The notes beneath the pieces were generated by a model. That model made no database searches. It saw only the letters and a program-made list of their open reading frames with translations, and was not told where the DNA came from. From Apostichopus japonicus (lineage: Eukaryota; Echinodermata; Holothuroidea; Aspidochirotida; Stichopodidae): a stretch of 64,000 bases of DNA. Every line of letters begins with the position of its first letter. The stretch's first letter is position 1. Position numbers and translations under genes: made by a program. Below, in pieces: positions 1-12,116 of the stretch. Location of the stretch: positions 6,264,001 to 6,328,000 of the forward strand of contig NC_092566.1 of the NCBI RefSeq assembly GCF_037975245.1. The letters are read 5' to 3'.

Positions 1-991
1 AATATATGTTGAGCTTTCGGCAACCGTTGGCTCGTTTAGTCTCGCCTCTATAGCTTTACAACACTGCTATTAATGTATAACACAAATACGTTAACTCAGA
101 GAAGATAGGTGTGTATTAATTGTGCCCAATTGCAATGTACCGTTAAGTTGGCAACAGTATAAATACCTTTCAGTTGCAATGTTAGCTACATAGGCAGGAA
201 TGATTTGGTTGCTAAAATGCATTGAAAAGAATGTTTTGAAAGAATGACAGCTACTGGTGTACAAATTACTAACATTTTTATCTGAAAATAAATAAAGCAG
301 ATAATCAGGTGTAAAAATAAAAACATTGTAAGAAATATTGTTTCGGCAACGCCATATGGAAATCGCTCAAATGTCAAGTTTGACAAAAATTTACCGCAAA
401 TATGGATGAAAATCTTATAACTCGAGGGTTTACAGAATTTATCGCCTGTAAAAATGATATTATAAACGTTGATAAAAGACAATATGTACATTAATGGTCA
501 GCAGATCTTTAAAACTTGAGTGATATCTACATAATTACCCCCCAACGAATCATACATAGCATTAACATAATTACTGTCGATATAACGAAAGTAACGTACT
601 GTGATTAACACTCCGTCGGCTAGGGTGCAATTTACTCGTAACTATAGTATGTAAGTAAACAGTATCAAGCATCCAGCGATGATAATGTTGTGATGTCAAA
701 GGAAATCTTCCTTTGAGAAGATCATTCCCATGTGATGAACACACATAAAAGTCACAACAGCTCCAAAAGAATAAAATAAAGTTGTCGTTCAGTAATTGGT
801 TTTCAGCTTCAGTGTCAGTGTTTTACAGATATCAGGTGTTGAAATTCTCGTACTATATATGAAGGATACAAGCTTCATCAAAATAACGAACAAGGTTCCT
901 TAATGTCGTCGATTTAAAAAGTTGGTATCGCCATGACTGTTTTTGTTCAAACAATCGGCAAATTCGACAAGTTCCGTCAAGAAGGCAACGT
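1..991 (-). other. Downstream flank or 3' UTR of the minus-strand gene
   Basis: This is AT-rich sequence directly after the TAA stop. It could be 3' UTR running off the window. I saw no canonical AATAAA or ATTAAA on the minus strand here, so the transcript end is not defined. A plus-strand AATAAA at about 290 and 772 is of no evident use. Nothing else is recognised. Confidence 0.3.
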
Positions 992-2452
992 TTAAACACT
1001 TATACCAGAGGTTCCTGCCTGCGTTACGTCCTTTTTGAATGGAAATTTAGACACCAAGTTCCCAATACGATTTGACAATTGGGTATTGTTCTGACCCCAT
1101 AGTGCTCTGAAGGACTGGGGTGAATGTTTCCCGTCTATTGTCTTTACAGGTGACTTCCTTTGTGGTTGCGGTTTGTCTGCCAGCGCGAGGCGTCTCTCGA
1201 TAGCTTCACCGAGTAATTGAGGATCAAACCCACCTATGGAAGCCGCCAAGCCCGCCAGTGGATCACTGACGGTCACTTCGCTCTCCTCTTCTTTCTCCTC
1301 CTGGATAGATTGTTCACTGATACTGCAAGATACATTGCAATTTTCATCCTCATGATGCAGCATTTTAGTACGCTCGTCTCGACAACTTTCGCAGCTAACT
1401 AGAAACGTTGAACTAGATGTGGTAGAATGTGGACAAGAAATCTCGACGTCCTTTGGCTTGGCAACCGGTGACCCTTTTGGACTCGGCCTTCTCAGTTTTG
1501 GAGATGACTTGACAGGGGAGTCGATGAGGTCGACACTGTGCACCTTCCGAGGACTTCTCGCCCATGTCACGTTCAGATCGGGCGGAGGACTACGTCGGCG
1601 ACCGCTCAGTCTCCTGTCGAAGGAAGTTTCCTTTAACTCTGGCAAAATCTCAAACTTGGATGGTGATGTGATGGTGTTGTTCCGTTGCCGAGAGAAACCA
1701 ACCCTCTTGGCATCCATCAAGATTTTCTTGAGATCATCATTGGAGCAGACGATCCCTTTCAAATCAGTGCCGCAAGGTTGGCTGATTTTTCTGCTACGAA
1801 TGTTACTGACGTCTATGGCAGATTCACTTTGCGTTCGGACGAACTTCTTTCTTGGATGCTGCAGTTGTTTGAGGGCCTTTGACTTGGTGGTCACCCGCGA
1901 GGGTGAATTCTCGGCCTCGTTCTCGGGCTTCTTCTCTGCCGACTGTCGTCGTTCAGGAGACATCTTCTCCATCTGTTGCGATTCCTGTGTCATTCTGGGT
2001 CTTCGGCGAGATAAGATGGCACTATCAGAAATTTGCTTGAATAAAATTCGCTTGTAAGATCGCCACTTGTCAACAACACTTTTAGTTGAATCACTGTCCT
2101 GACAAGGCAAATGGTAATCGACTGATCGGGAGACAGTTCTTATAGTGTCAGTATTGTTTCTTGACTGTGTGATAGCTTGGCAAGCACTGACTGATTTTGA
2201 ACGCCAGTTCTTATTTCTATCGGTTCTGCGCTCTCGGTACTCTGTGAAGGACGACGCACGCTTCGGTCTGTTAGAAAGATTGCCTTCGCGAAGGCTGCTC
2301 CCGGGATCGGATTTGATTCGTCTACGGTTGCTAGGAGGCGTTGATCGATAGGTGACGTCACAGTTAGAGACATTTCTGTGTTCTGTGAGTGAACGGAAGT
2401 GTTGGAGTGGTTTGTGTTTCATTGGCAACGGAGAGCTCTTATATGGAAAATT
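992..2452 (-). CDS. 3'-terminal exon of an unrecognised basic, Ser/Pro-rich protein
   Basis: The frame is open for 505 codons from 2509 to the TAA at 994-992. The first 19 codons are probably intron. On the minus strand a long pyrimidine tract (seen as LFFSFLF) ends in CAG at 2455-2453, exactly at a codon boundary, so the exon likely starts at N20 in phase 0. If it is not spliced, the first ATG is M30 (2422-2420), giving 476 residues. The product looks disordered. It has eleven Ser-Pro sites (for example at frame residues 184, 202, 282, 307, 319, 331, 336, 343, 347, 453 and 463), several R-x-x-S sites (RASS, RTQS, RRLS), and acidic EEKEEE at 404-409. A cysteine/histidine-rich patch has C359, C373, C376, C391 and C395, and a probable C-terminal helix spans about 417-447. 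No domain family is recognised. The phospho-site pattern resembles scaffold or cytoskeletal proteins, but that is inference. Upstream exons were not found, and no AATAAA on this strand was seen below 992. Confidence 0.72.
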   Translation of the reverse strand, partial: NFPYKSSPLPMKHKPLQHFRSLTEHRNVSNCDVTYRSTPPSNRRRIKSDPGSSLREGNLSNRPKRASSFTEYRERRTDRNKNWRSKSVSACQAITQSRNNTDTIRTVSRSVDYHLPCQDSDSTKSVVDKWRSYKRILFKQISDSAILSRRRPRMTQESQQMEKMSPERRQSAEKKPENEAENSPSRVTTKSKALKQLQHPRKKFVRTQSESAIDVSNIRSRKISQPCGTDLKGIVCSNDDLKKILMDAKRVGFSRQRNNTITSPSKFEILPELKETSFDRRLSGRRRSPPPDLNVTWARSPRKVHSVDLIDSPVKSSPKLRRPSPKGSPVAKPKDVEISCPHSTTSSSTFLVSCESCRDERTKMLHHEDENCNVSCSISEQSIQEEKEEESEVTVSDPLAGLAASIGGFDPQLLGEAIERRLALADKPQPQRKSPVKTIDGKHSPQSFRALWGQNNTQLSNRIGNLVSKFPFKKDVTQAGTSGISV

Positions 2453-2481
2453 CTGTTGAAATAGAAAGGAAAAGAACAGTT
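2453..2481 (-). promoter_or_regulatory. 3' splice acceptor with polypyrimidine tract
   Basis: Read on the minus strand, the stretch ending at 2453 is a continuous T/C-rich tract (ttcttttcctttctatttc) followed by aacag. This is a good metazoan acceptor immediately before codon N20 of the long open frame. It decides the exon start and implies at least one upstream exon at higher coordinates. Confidence 0.6.
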
Positions 2482-3258
2482 TATAGTTATAAATCAACGT
2501 TTCAAACAAAGTAATAAATCAAAAACAAGAGGGTTCGATTCAGGAAAGAAAGCAAACAAACAATGAACCTTTGTTCTAATTCATTGTCGCGTGCATTATA
2601 ATTCATATAATGGTAGAAGATAATTAGAAATTGCATATGGTACATTTTTCACTGTTAATAAGCAATATTGCAACGAACGAAACTTTATCCGACTTTGGAT
2701 CTAAATTTGTACTTTTCGATGAATTATGATAATTTACTAGGCGATATATATATTTTGTGTTAAACCTACTTCTTGATATTTAGATGAGAAACTTTATTGT
2801 GTATCATTTGTCAAACTATATTTGAGGTATCGATTTAAAGTGGAACACCATTAAAGAGATAGAATGGCCAATGATCTGTGTTGATCAATAAAAAGGGATT
2901 GCAGTCACTTTGCTGGAACGTCAGCAACTCAAAATAAATAAAGCAGGGACGCAATAATGTAATACAGTACTAGAATTCGTTAATGAATCGACAAGTTTAC
3001 GGTTCTAATTTTCTAAAATATCAGTTACATGCTCTTACTTTGCAATGAGATATGTTTTTATATATAGGGTATGTTAACTTTGTGAATTTTGCCTTTCCTT
3101 CCTTGTAAACCTATGTGTCAATATTGCATTTAGGTTTCCAAATGCATATGTGTTGTTAAAACTTCCACATCCTATGAATCAGAAGTGATAAGTCAACATA
3201 GTATAGTTGCTATGTAAAGGCGAGGTTTCTTCATAGCCTCACCTCTACGATACACTTA

Positions 3259-3270
3259 ACGCATGCGCAG
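3259..3270. promoter_or_regulatory. NRF-1-like palindromic site
   Basis: ACGCATGCGCAG contains the GCATGCGC core of the conserved NRF-1 motif (YGCGCAYGCGCR), which is typical of housekeeping promoters in animals. It stands out in AT-rich surroundings and lies about 0.8 kb upstream of the minus-strand exon. A second site is at 3684-3695. Promoter function is inferred. Confidence 0.25.
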
Positions 3271-3589
3271 TAGGATTATTACAAGATGTAGAAACCGTTT
3301 CACGAACTGATGGATAAGCACGGACATGTTTTCCATTACATGTTTTATGTTGTCTACATTGTTCAGAGAATGTGTTTCATTCAATCTTCCTTTTATTTTT
3401 TCGTTCATCCATTTTATCAAATATAGGCCTATTTCTTAAAATTACCATGATGAAATGATAACCATTGCTTTGGAAGTACATACAATGCTCGAAGAAGCCA
3501 AGCCCTCATATCGTCATAGAAAATAATGCTCAAAAGAGGAATCAAAAGAACCGAATTCCCTTTATTACGGTATATATCTTCTTTTTTTA

Positions 3590-3628
3590 GCCTCTGAAGA
3601 AGATCCTGCTTGAATCGAAACGTCAGGC
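3590..3628 (+). ncRNA. Hammerhead-like motif, possible retroelement remnant
   Basis: The order is GCCT (3590-3593), CTGAAGA (3594-3600), a weak 4-5 bp stem (about 3602-3616), GAAA (3617-3620), C, GTC, AGGC (3625-3628). CUGANGA and GAAA are the two conserved core boxes of hammerhead ribozymes. GCCU and AGGC would close the outer stem. A proper stem III is absent, so a monomer would not be expected to cleave. Similar motifs are associated with Penelope-like elements, but I see no reverse transcriptase nearby. A chance match remains possible. Confidence 0.2.
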
Positions 3629-3683
3629 CAACTTACTTTTACACATATTATATATCTTCAGAGCATGTAATGTCAATTTGGTT

Positions 3684-3695
3684 CCGCATGCGCAA
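3684..3695. promoter_or_regulatory. Second NRF-1-like site
   Basis: CCGCATGCGCAA carries the same GCATGCGC core as 3259-3270. Two such CpG-containing 8-bp palindromes 425 bp apart in AT-rich DNA are unexpected by chance, but the region does not otherwise look like a CpG island. Confidence 0.25.
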
Positions 3696-5445
3696 TATTT
3701 TGTGGCGTTTTCGCTGATTTACATACACTATGAGCAATCCTAGCATGAGCTATGTGGATATTTATCTTCACTTGACCTTTAACGTCTTCTCCTTATGATA
3801 TTTGTTACTGAGATCCATAAATGATTTATTTTGTTACCTGGAGGAACTGAATGTATAGTTCTTATTTCCTTTCAGTTGCTTGATTAGAATATCGTTATTT
3901 TAGCTGTCATCTTATAGTTAGTCTTTCTTATAGTCTTTCGAAATTTGAATTCACAAGTAGATAATTCGATAAGCAATTATTGTCCCTTTCTACCTGACAG
4001 GCGAGTCTGGTATTTTCTGATCTATTTCAAACATTTTACAGCATCGTCAATCAATGTTTATCACATTTCGTTCAAGGTATCTAATTGTTTTCGAAAATTT
4101 GGCAAAACCGTAAATGTCATCGTTTGAGGTACAGTTTATGACTCCTTCGTTTTCCACTTTCAAAGGATATTTTTGTATTACGCTGCGTGACAACATACAG
4201 CCTCAACAGGCTGTGAAACTCAACACTGCCCACGGCGTTTGGTGCTAGAAATGTCATGCAATATACTTCCTGGAATTGCACCCCTCGAGTATACGACTCA
4301 CAAAAGGTAAACATGTCGTAAACAAGTAAACAACCTCAAACAACCTCAAACAACTATATTATTGTATTTTGTAAGTGAGTAGACCGTATAACAACGATAA
4401 TAACAACCTATGGAAATACATATACAAATAATAAATAATAATGCAATTGACCCACCCCGTGGTTGTAACTTTGTAGAGGCGGGGGTGTGTGGGAGGTGTG
4501 TTTCACCATCATGCAATATTTAGAAAGCTATAAACAATAAACATAATCCATTGGTTATTGGTTATGATCGATGTTAATGTTGTAAGTATAGGCCCTACCT
4601 ATATCTATTTGGAAAGGTAAGCCCAGCTGCTGTAGATGAAATATTTCCTAACGTTTGCAAGGTTGAAAAATGTCATTAAAGAACGGCCGTCGCGTTTTAA
4701 CGTTTGACTTCATAATTTCGTTGTCGGTGTATATTTATTAGGCTTTTAAGATAAAGTTCATTTCTGGTTGGCGTATAGCGGTAAACAAGGCAATTAAGTC
4801 AATAACAGATGAAGTCACAGTTTCACCTGCAGGCTCGCAGGAATGCAACTATAGCTAATGGTTACGGGTATTAACCTCAAGAGTATATTATGGACAAAAT
4901 TGTGCTCGGATTAGGACATTTACCACCCGATGTGATTATTATCAGAAAAGCATTTCAGCAAAAGGGTTCAACACAGCACTGTTCACATTGTATCGAAAAA
5001 TAGTAGCACGTGTTTGTCTGTCAGCCGGCTTCGTTGTCACTTTCTCTGTTTTTTGAAAGTCAACTATAGGTAACGGAAATAACATTTCAGGGGCGTATCC
5101 AGGGGGGGCGCAACAGGCGCGCGCCCCCCCTATTGGCCGTCACCAAAAAAAAAATAAGTTTAGCAAAAAAAAAAAAAAAAAAATTGATGACGACCTTCAT
5201 GTGAGATGTCGGTGATCGCTCAACCCCCCACCCCCCCTCCCGTATGCTTTATTTTTTGTTGGCCAAAAAAAGGTTCTGGCGAAGTTCGGCGGCATAATAG
5301 TTTTAGAAACATAGATGGTAATTGTGTTTGTATTATCACTATAAGCACTAAATGACATGCCAGCCATACTAAATTGTGCATTTTGTGTCCATATTTACTG
5401 GAAATGTTGCTTATTATTAAGGTCGAAAAATGGATCACATATGGC

Positions 5446-6293
5446 CATGGGCGGCGATCCTGGGTGGAGGGGGGATATATCCCCCCATGAAAATGGGTGG
5501 AGGGGATGTAATGCACCATATCCCCCCCCCCCACCAAATGCCAGGGATAAGAATATTTTCATGCCTACATTTATGCATCTTCGTTAATGTACGGCTCTTT
5601 TCTAGCTTCATTTCTCGCCTACCATAAACGCAGTGCGATCTTTTCAAATAAAGCGTCTTTATAAAGCAAAAATAGTTGACTGTAGGCTTCATTGGCCCTA
5701 TAACAACAAAATGTATTATTGCGCCCACGGTATTGATATAGTACATATATGCACCCTCATAGTATTAATATAGGCCCTATAGTAGGCCTACACACGTACA
5801 TGTTCCCTCGAACAGCTGAGAATCTCATGTAACCAGGGTAATGCTTAATACACGTTTCATCTGGATGCCCTAGCAATCGGTACCTAGGAATGTAACTATG
5901 TGTAATTGTGTATTGCATGTGTATAGGCCTATAATAGCCTGCATGAGGCCATTTTCTTCATCGAATAATATAACAGAGCTCTCGAACATTCTAACGTTGC
6001 GCCTGAAACAAGATTGACAGGGGCAATTTTCCCAAAATAACACCCGAAATTTAAAAAAAAAGTATTTTGGATCCTGATTATGAGATATTTCGGACATGAC
6101 ATCCCTATTTTAAAGTTGGGTATATGCCGCTTGGAAACCTCGGGAAGTGCCGTTTCCGGCCATCTAGAGGGTTTGTTAATCCCAAAATTTTCTTGTACGC
6201 TTCGCGCCAACCCATGGTGGCGCTACGCTTAGATAGTCAACAAGGTCATATCGCCCCCCCCCCCCCACTCGGAAGTACGGATCGCCGCCCATG
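5446..6293. mobile_element. Nested hAT-like non-autonomous element
   Basis: TIRs are CATGGGCGGCGATCC at 5446-5460 and its perfect inverse at 6279-6293. The flanking 8-mers CATATGGC (5438-5445) and CATATGAC (6294-6301) agree at 7 of 8 bases, as expected for an aged 8-bp hAT duplication. The shared subterminal module lies at 6137-6237, 56 bp inside the right end. Short open frames here are by-products. The reading MARSVQENFG on the minus strand recurs in the element at 30544-31590 only because both carry the module. Confidence 0.75.
6137..6237 (-). repeat. Shared subterminal module, copy 1
   Basis: Reading inward from the right terminus, this begins ACTATCTAAGCG, continues through GCGCCACC and GTACAAGAAAATTTT, and ends in GGCCGGAAACGGC. 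Homologous copies are at 27470-27569, 31445-31543 and 31113-31211. It is the best-conserved part of these elements and is not protein-coding in a consistent frame. Confidence 0.8.
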
Positions 6294-6437
6294 CATATGA
6301 CACCATTTTGCATTTCAGCCCTTCTTTGAAAGCAAAAATTGTACACCCCTCCCCTTAGACCCATCCCCAGGACGGCGATCATTCATGACTGGCGCCCCCC
6401 CCCCCTATTGGAAAATCCTGGATACGCCCCTGCATTT

Positions 6438-7650
6438 TATGGCTCTCAGAAAAGATTTGAAGCGGAAACGAAATTCTTTGCTGTTGTAAATAATTTGTTC
6501 CAAGGGAAAACTATTTTTGGTTCGTTTCCTTCATCCAAGCGATTAAATTTCGTCCAAGTTCATTGCAAGTTCTTATCTGAAGGTAAACTTAAAGAGGACC
6601 TCGCGATGTTGTTGCTAATACAGAAATGTTCCCCAGAGAGATACTTCTATAGGTAGAAGATTAGTTTTTACAATTATGTGTCTATAGTCACAATACATGA
6701 CCCCCCCCCCACCCCACCCCACCCCCAAATGTCGAGTGCATGTGCAGTTTCTATTTTTATACGTTGGTTTACAATAAATTAAAATATTTTGAAGTATCTA
6801 GAACGTTGTTTAAACACAATTTTGATGACAATCTTGTCTCCCCATACACTATCATACTTGTACTAATGTTAGGTTATATAAATTAAATAACAATATATTA
6901 AATACTCCATAAAAAATTCCTTCATTTTCGTGTAAAAGAAAATTCCCAAAATGATTTAAGTCAACATATTTATCTAGTTTTTAAATTCCATAATATTTAG
7001 AAACGCAAAAGTGATATGTTCTCTTATACAATCACTGGCTAGTCAAGGTATCGGATTTTTTGGTTATATTCTAAAATGGGTATTCCTGCCTCTTAGATTG
7101 ATCAGCTGCAGTGATTATAAGCGGAAATTCACGGCAACATTTTTATTGAGATCTTATATCTTATATATAATCTTATAATCTTATATATATCAAAATTAAT
7201 TTCTTTACTTAAAATCAGACTCTTCGTAAGTCCGTATTTGAAATCCGATATTTTAATATAGTACAGGTCTTTAATCTTATTCGGCCTTGTTCTAACACTC
7301 ATACTCAGGTCATGATTCAATATTAGTATAGGAACTAATGCAAAATTACCTACTCAGATTATTGCTTAGAGCCTTCTGCTCGTACTAATAGCTATAGGCA
7401 AACTCTAAATGTTCTCGTATACTAATTATTGTTTACTTGTACAAAAAGTCTGACTTTCAGTCATCCAAAACATATCATTCATTAGTCACAGTTCGTTAAC
7501 CGTATGGGTGTTTTCTTTTAAAGATAATTTTGCAAGCCAAATATTTGGTATATATATATATATTTTTTCTTTTGCACAACACCCACTTGTTATGATGCAG
7601 TACCACGAATATGATGTACAGTATAAGCCTCGCATCAAGTCATTACCTTA
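6438..7650. other. AT-rich sequence, nothing recognised
   Basis: No gene or mobile element is recognised. A C-rich run with A interruptions lies at about 6701-6726. Confidence 0.4.
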
Positions 7651-7944
7651 TTGCAACATCTCCACTGACTAAAACGGATTGCTATGCATGGTAGGGCCAC
7701 GTATAGTGTGTATAACTAATTCATTATATTGCATGACTCTAGTATCGCGACACTCTTTACCACACGATCTTATTGATGTACATATATATTATATTATTGT
7801 AACATCTCCACTGACTAAAACGGATTGCTATGCATGGTAGGGCCACGTTAAGTGTGTATAACTAATTCATTATATTGCATGACTCTCTAGTATCGAGACT
7901 CTCTTTACCATACGATCTTATTTATGTCTATATATATATATATT
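7651..7944 (+). repeat. Tandem duplication of a 146-bp unit
   Basis: The block from 7651 recurs at 7797 with a 146-bp period. Long identical stretches around CATCTCCACTGACTAAAACG are followed by a few substitutions (atagtg/taagtg, a CT insertion). Both copies end in a short TA-rich run. It is a recent local duplication of unknown sequence. Confidence 0.85.
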
Positions 7945-8960
7945 ATATATAGGAAGTGTAAATATGCAAGACACGGGCTTGAGATGAACACTTGTGCCTA
8001 TATTTATTCATCTATTGGTGTTAGGTTAGTAATTTATGGTTTCGTCCTGGCTAATTCTTTGCATAATGTAGTTAATGGCTGATATATTGGAGAGACTGGT
8101 CGAGGTTTATAGATAAATGGATGTACAGTAATAACTTGACAGGTGTTAGCTTACTGTTCGCTGCCATGCATTGTAACGAGTGATTGAAAAATGATCCATG
8201 TAGACTAATTCAAGTTGTGCATTTCAGTAAGTGTAGAGTGTGTATTGTAGGAGATTGTCATAAATAGAAACTGACTAGTAACTATGTGCTTTTTAAAACT
8301 AGTATCGAATTACGAAAATCGACAGAAAGTGTGCCTAAGATACCGGCAAAGGTACTACATTAACGGCAAAACGCAATCACTTCAGTTCAAAATGTTTTCT
8401 CAATGTGAAACATTAGTTCTATCATACACACACACACGTAAAAAGAATGCAGAAGCCCGTAAAATTCCTTTACAAAAGAGTATCATACAGAGAAATATAT
8501 GCTACTCAGCTACTGGCATAAACTGGTGATGTTAATTACCAACTAATTATACTACTTTGGTGATATAATTAACGGTTAATCTTAACTTTCGTACTGTTAC
8601 ATTTCAATACTGGCACCTTGAAACAATTTCTTTGGAAGCGGAAAGTATTTATCTCATTTTAAGTCGAGAAAGTCAACTGCCTATAGTTTACTGTACTGTT
8701 ATGACTCACAAAAAAAGGCGTGTTGTTCAGGTTTGTGCGCACATCAAATGTGTATGTTTTTAAGCATTATAACTTATTGTGAAGTGATTGGGTCTACGTT
8801 GTTACAATGAAGGGATGAATTGATGTTAAGAGCATAGATGTGTGAATTAACAGACGGCTTGATTTTAGAGAGGTGTTCAAAGTTATTAAATTTAGGTCTT
8901 GCTTTGTGTTTGTCATATTAAAGCATTAAACTGTGTGTTTTTGTGTTTGGCACATAAATA
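7945..8960. other. AT-rich sequence, nothing recognised
   Basis: The longest plus-strand ATG frame (8284-8529, 81 codons) has no recognisable features. No repeats of note. Confidence 0.4.
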
Positions 8961-9425
8961 GCATCGCTTTGAAGGAGAAACCAGTACAGCGCCTTAAAAA
9001 TGCCTTGTAGCAAGGACAGCGCCTTGAATACGCCCTGCAGCCCGAAATAATGAAGCATTTCAACGAAGCCGGGAAAGCGCTTTGAAGAAGCCCTGCCAGC
9101 CCGAAATAAAGAAGCATTTCAACGAAGCCGCGAAAGCGCCTTGAAGAAGCACTGCAGCCAGGACAGCCACTTTAAAGAGCCCTACCGACCAAAATGAAGC
9201 AATGTAGCTAGTAAAGTAACTTATGGAAGGCTAGCAACCAGGAAAGCGCTTGAAGAAGCAGTCCAACCAGGGCAGATCCTTGAAGGAGCCCTTTAACCAG
9301 GACCACGCATTTAAGAAGCCCTGTTGTCAGGTGAGCCTCTATTAGAAGCCCTGGAACCAGCAAATACGTCTCGAAAAAAACCTTGCAACAGGCACAGAGT
9401 CTTGGCGGAGCCCTACATACCAAAA
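8961..9425 (+). repeat. Degenerate ~35-bp minisatellite
   Basis: The theme AGCGCCTTGAAGAAGCCCTG, followed by CAGCCAGGA-like sequence, recurs roughly a dozen times with drift. The best-kept pair lies around 9040-9160, where a 73-bp stretch is nearly duplicated. It is more GC-rich than its flanks. It gives minus-strand frames of 60-80 codons that look like repeat shadows. Confidence 0.75.
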
Positions 9426-10638
<1,213 letters not shown>

Positions 10639-11491
10639 TTGATCAATTGAATACCTGTCTGGATATCTACTGAACTTTACATTCTACTTATAACATTCAT
10701 TTGCAAGTTAGGTATGAACAGGTTATCACAAACCCGTCGTTTTTCGTACTTTTGTCTTTTAAATTAATTTCCTTTTTCTTCATATGCTGACACTTTCTGT
10801 TTAATTTATGAGGTTCAGCTAAAGGTGTGAGCTTGATTATGGCTGCTGTCTCCCTAAAACCCTTATAACCGGCCTCGTCAGCTTCTTGACAAAAGAAAAA
10901 GCGAGTGTGAGATATTAGAAGGTCATTGAGGTATCACAAACATCACCATTTTTACCGCTCTTGGAAAAACCTGAAACCTAATCTTCTATGATTATCCATG
11001 CAGCATTGTCAGTTTAAAAATCGATAGCTTACCTACTCTATGAGAGGCTTTCAATGGGGGTCGATACCTCTTTATCAAAACATTCTGCTGGCACTTCCAA
11101 TGACCGAAAGGTTGACAATATGCATAATTTTGATACTACACGCATTCCAGCTTTAAAATCAAGAGAGTGGATGATTGTTCAGATTTATACTTCCGTTTAT
11201 CAAGCTTTCTCTCTCTACTGCAAAAAATACTTTGTCGTGGCAGTTTGTTTTAGCTGAGATTTCTTCACTATTAAAGATATGATTGATATATAATATATTT
11301 TATTGACTCTTATTAACATTCACGAGAGATGTATTTAACTGGAGGAAAGCTAGTCATATATTATTCATCCAAAGTCGATGTCAATAAAACAGAAGTTTAT
11401 CCTTAATATATTCAGGAGATATTGCATAGCTCAAATAGAAGTCTTTCTGGTTTCAGATTATGAGCTATGTATGAATAAAACAACAAAATAT
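10639..11491. other. AT-rich sequence, nothing recognised
   Basis: A 67-codon plus-strand ATG frame (11054-11257) has no features that suggest a real gene. Confidence 0.4.
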
Positions 11492-11495
11492 TTAA

Positions 11496-12112
11496 AGCAG
11501 CATTTTGCGTTGGGTCGCTTTTTTCCACTTTTTTAATATGTGCATCGATTTTTTTACATGTATCAATCATAAAACAGCAATCTAAGATACCATCCAAGTT
11601 TCACCCTGCCAAGAACGTTAATTAGCGAGTAATTAACGATTTATGTCGATAAATGAGAAGAGTGTCCTCGACAAATTTCACAGTTAAAATTAATCGCATA
11701 CAATTCCGCCAAACCCACTAGTTTGAATTCAACCAATCAGAGATGCAGGTTTAGTTATGAGCCGTTGCTAAAAATAGATTCAAGACTTCGCGTTGGTTGT
11801 ACCAGGGAGTTGTTATGCAACTCCCTGGTACAACTGCCATATAGACTGTACACAAATCAAGCGTGGTGTTATATTACGTATCTGTCAATGACGTTCGTAG
11901 TGTTTAAATATTCATATTATGGGCGAGGTTTATTGGGTTCCCAACGGAAAATATCTTGGAGAACAACAAAGTTGAAAGTTGCAAATTTTTCGACTTTTAT
12001 GCCACCATCTGAAGTAAAATATAAATAGATTAGCTAGTTATGTATGTCGTTATGGCAAAGTGGAATCAGTGAGGTTGAGAAAAATCATAGAAAAGGACGC
12101 AAAATGCTGCTT
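11496..12112. mobile_element. TTAA-flanked non-autonomous DNA transposon with central hairpin
   Basis: The TIRs AGCAGCATTTTGCGT (11496-11510) and its perfect inverse (12098-12112) are each bordered by TTAA (11492-11495 and 12113-12116). TTAA duplication with short TIRs is the signature of piggyBac or Kolobok-type elements. At 617 bp it has no transposase. Almost exactly at its centre is a perfect 17-bp inverted repeat with a 5-base loop (11796-11834). Confidence 0.85.
11796..11834. repeat. Perfect 17-bp hairpin in the centre of the TTAA element
   Basis: The arm GTTGTACCAGGGAGTTG (11796-11812), loop TTATG and exact complement (11818-11834) form a long stem-loop. The core recurs at 33669-33694 in another suspected TTAA element. 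Confidence 0.95.
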
Positions 12113-12116
12113 TAAG

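Larger units (their letters stand above)
2510..5082. other. Intronic or upstream sequence of the minus-strand gene; no exon recognised
   Basis: No convincing exon is visible, although short 5' exons of the gene ending at 992 could be hidden here. Held separately are two NRF-1-like motifs (3259-3270, 3684-3695) and a hammerhead-like motif (3590-3628). The remainder is plain AT-rich DNA with a G-rich patch near 4480-4500. Confidence 0.3.
5088..6432. mobile_element. Outer non-autonomous DNA transposon with perfect 16-bp TIRs
   Basis: The left end CAGGGGCGTATCCAGG (5088-5103) is matched by its exact reverse complement at 6417-6432. Both flanks carry CATTT (5083-5087 and 6433-6437), a possible 5-bp target-site duplication. 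No transposase frame is present. A second element (5446-6293) is inserted inside, so the original outer element was about 0.49 kb. The TIR style (CAGGGGCG, G/C runs inside) resembles hAT-like MITEs, but hAT elements usually make 8-bp duplications, so the superfamily is uncertain. Confidence 0.75.

Noticed and set aside
1419-2057. 212-codon plus-strand frame
   Set aside because: Antisense shadow of the minus-strand exon, whose composition and splice acceptor are far more convincing.
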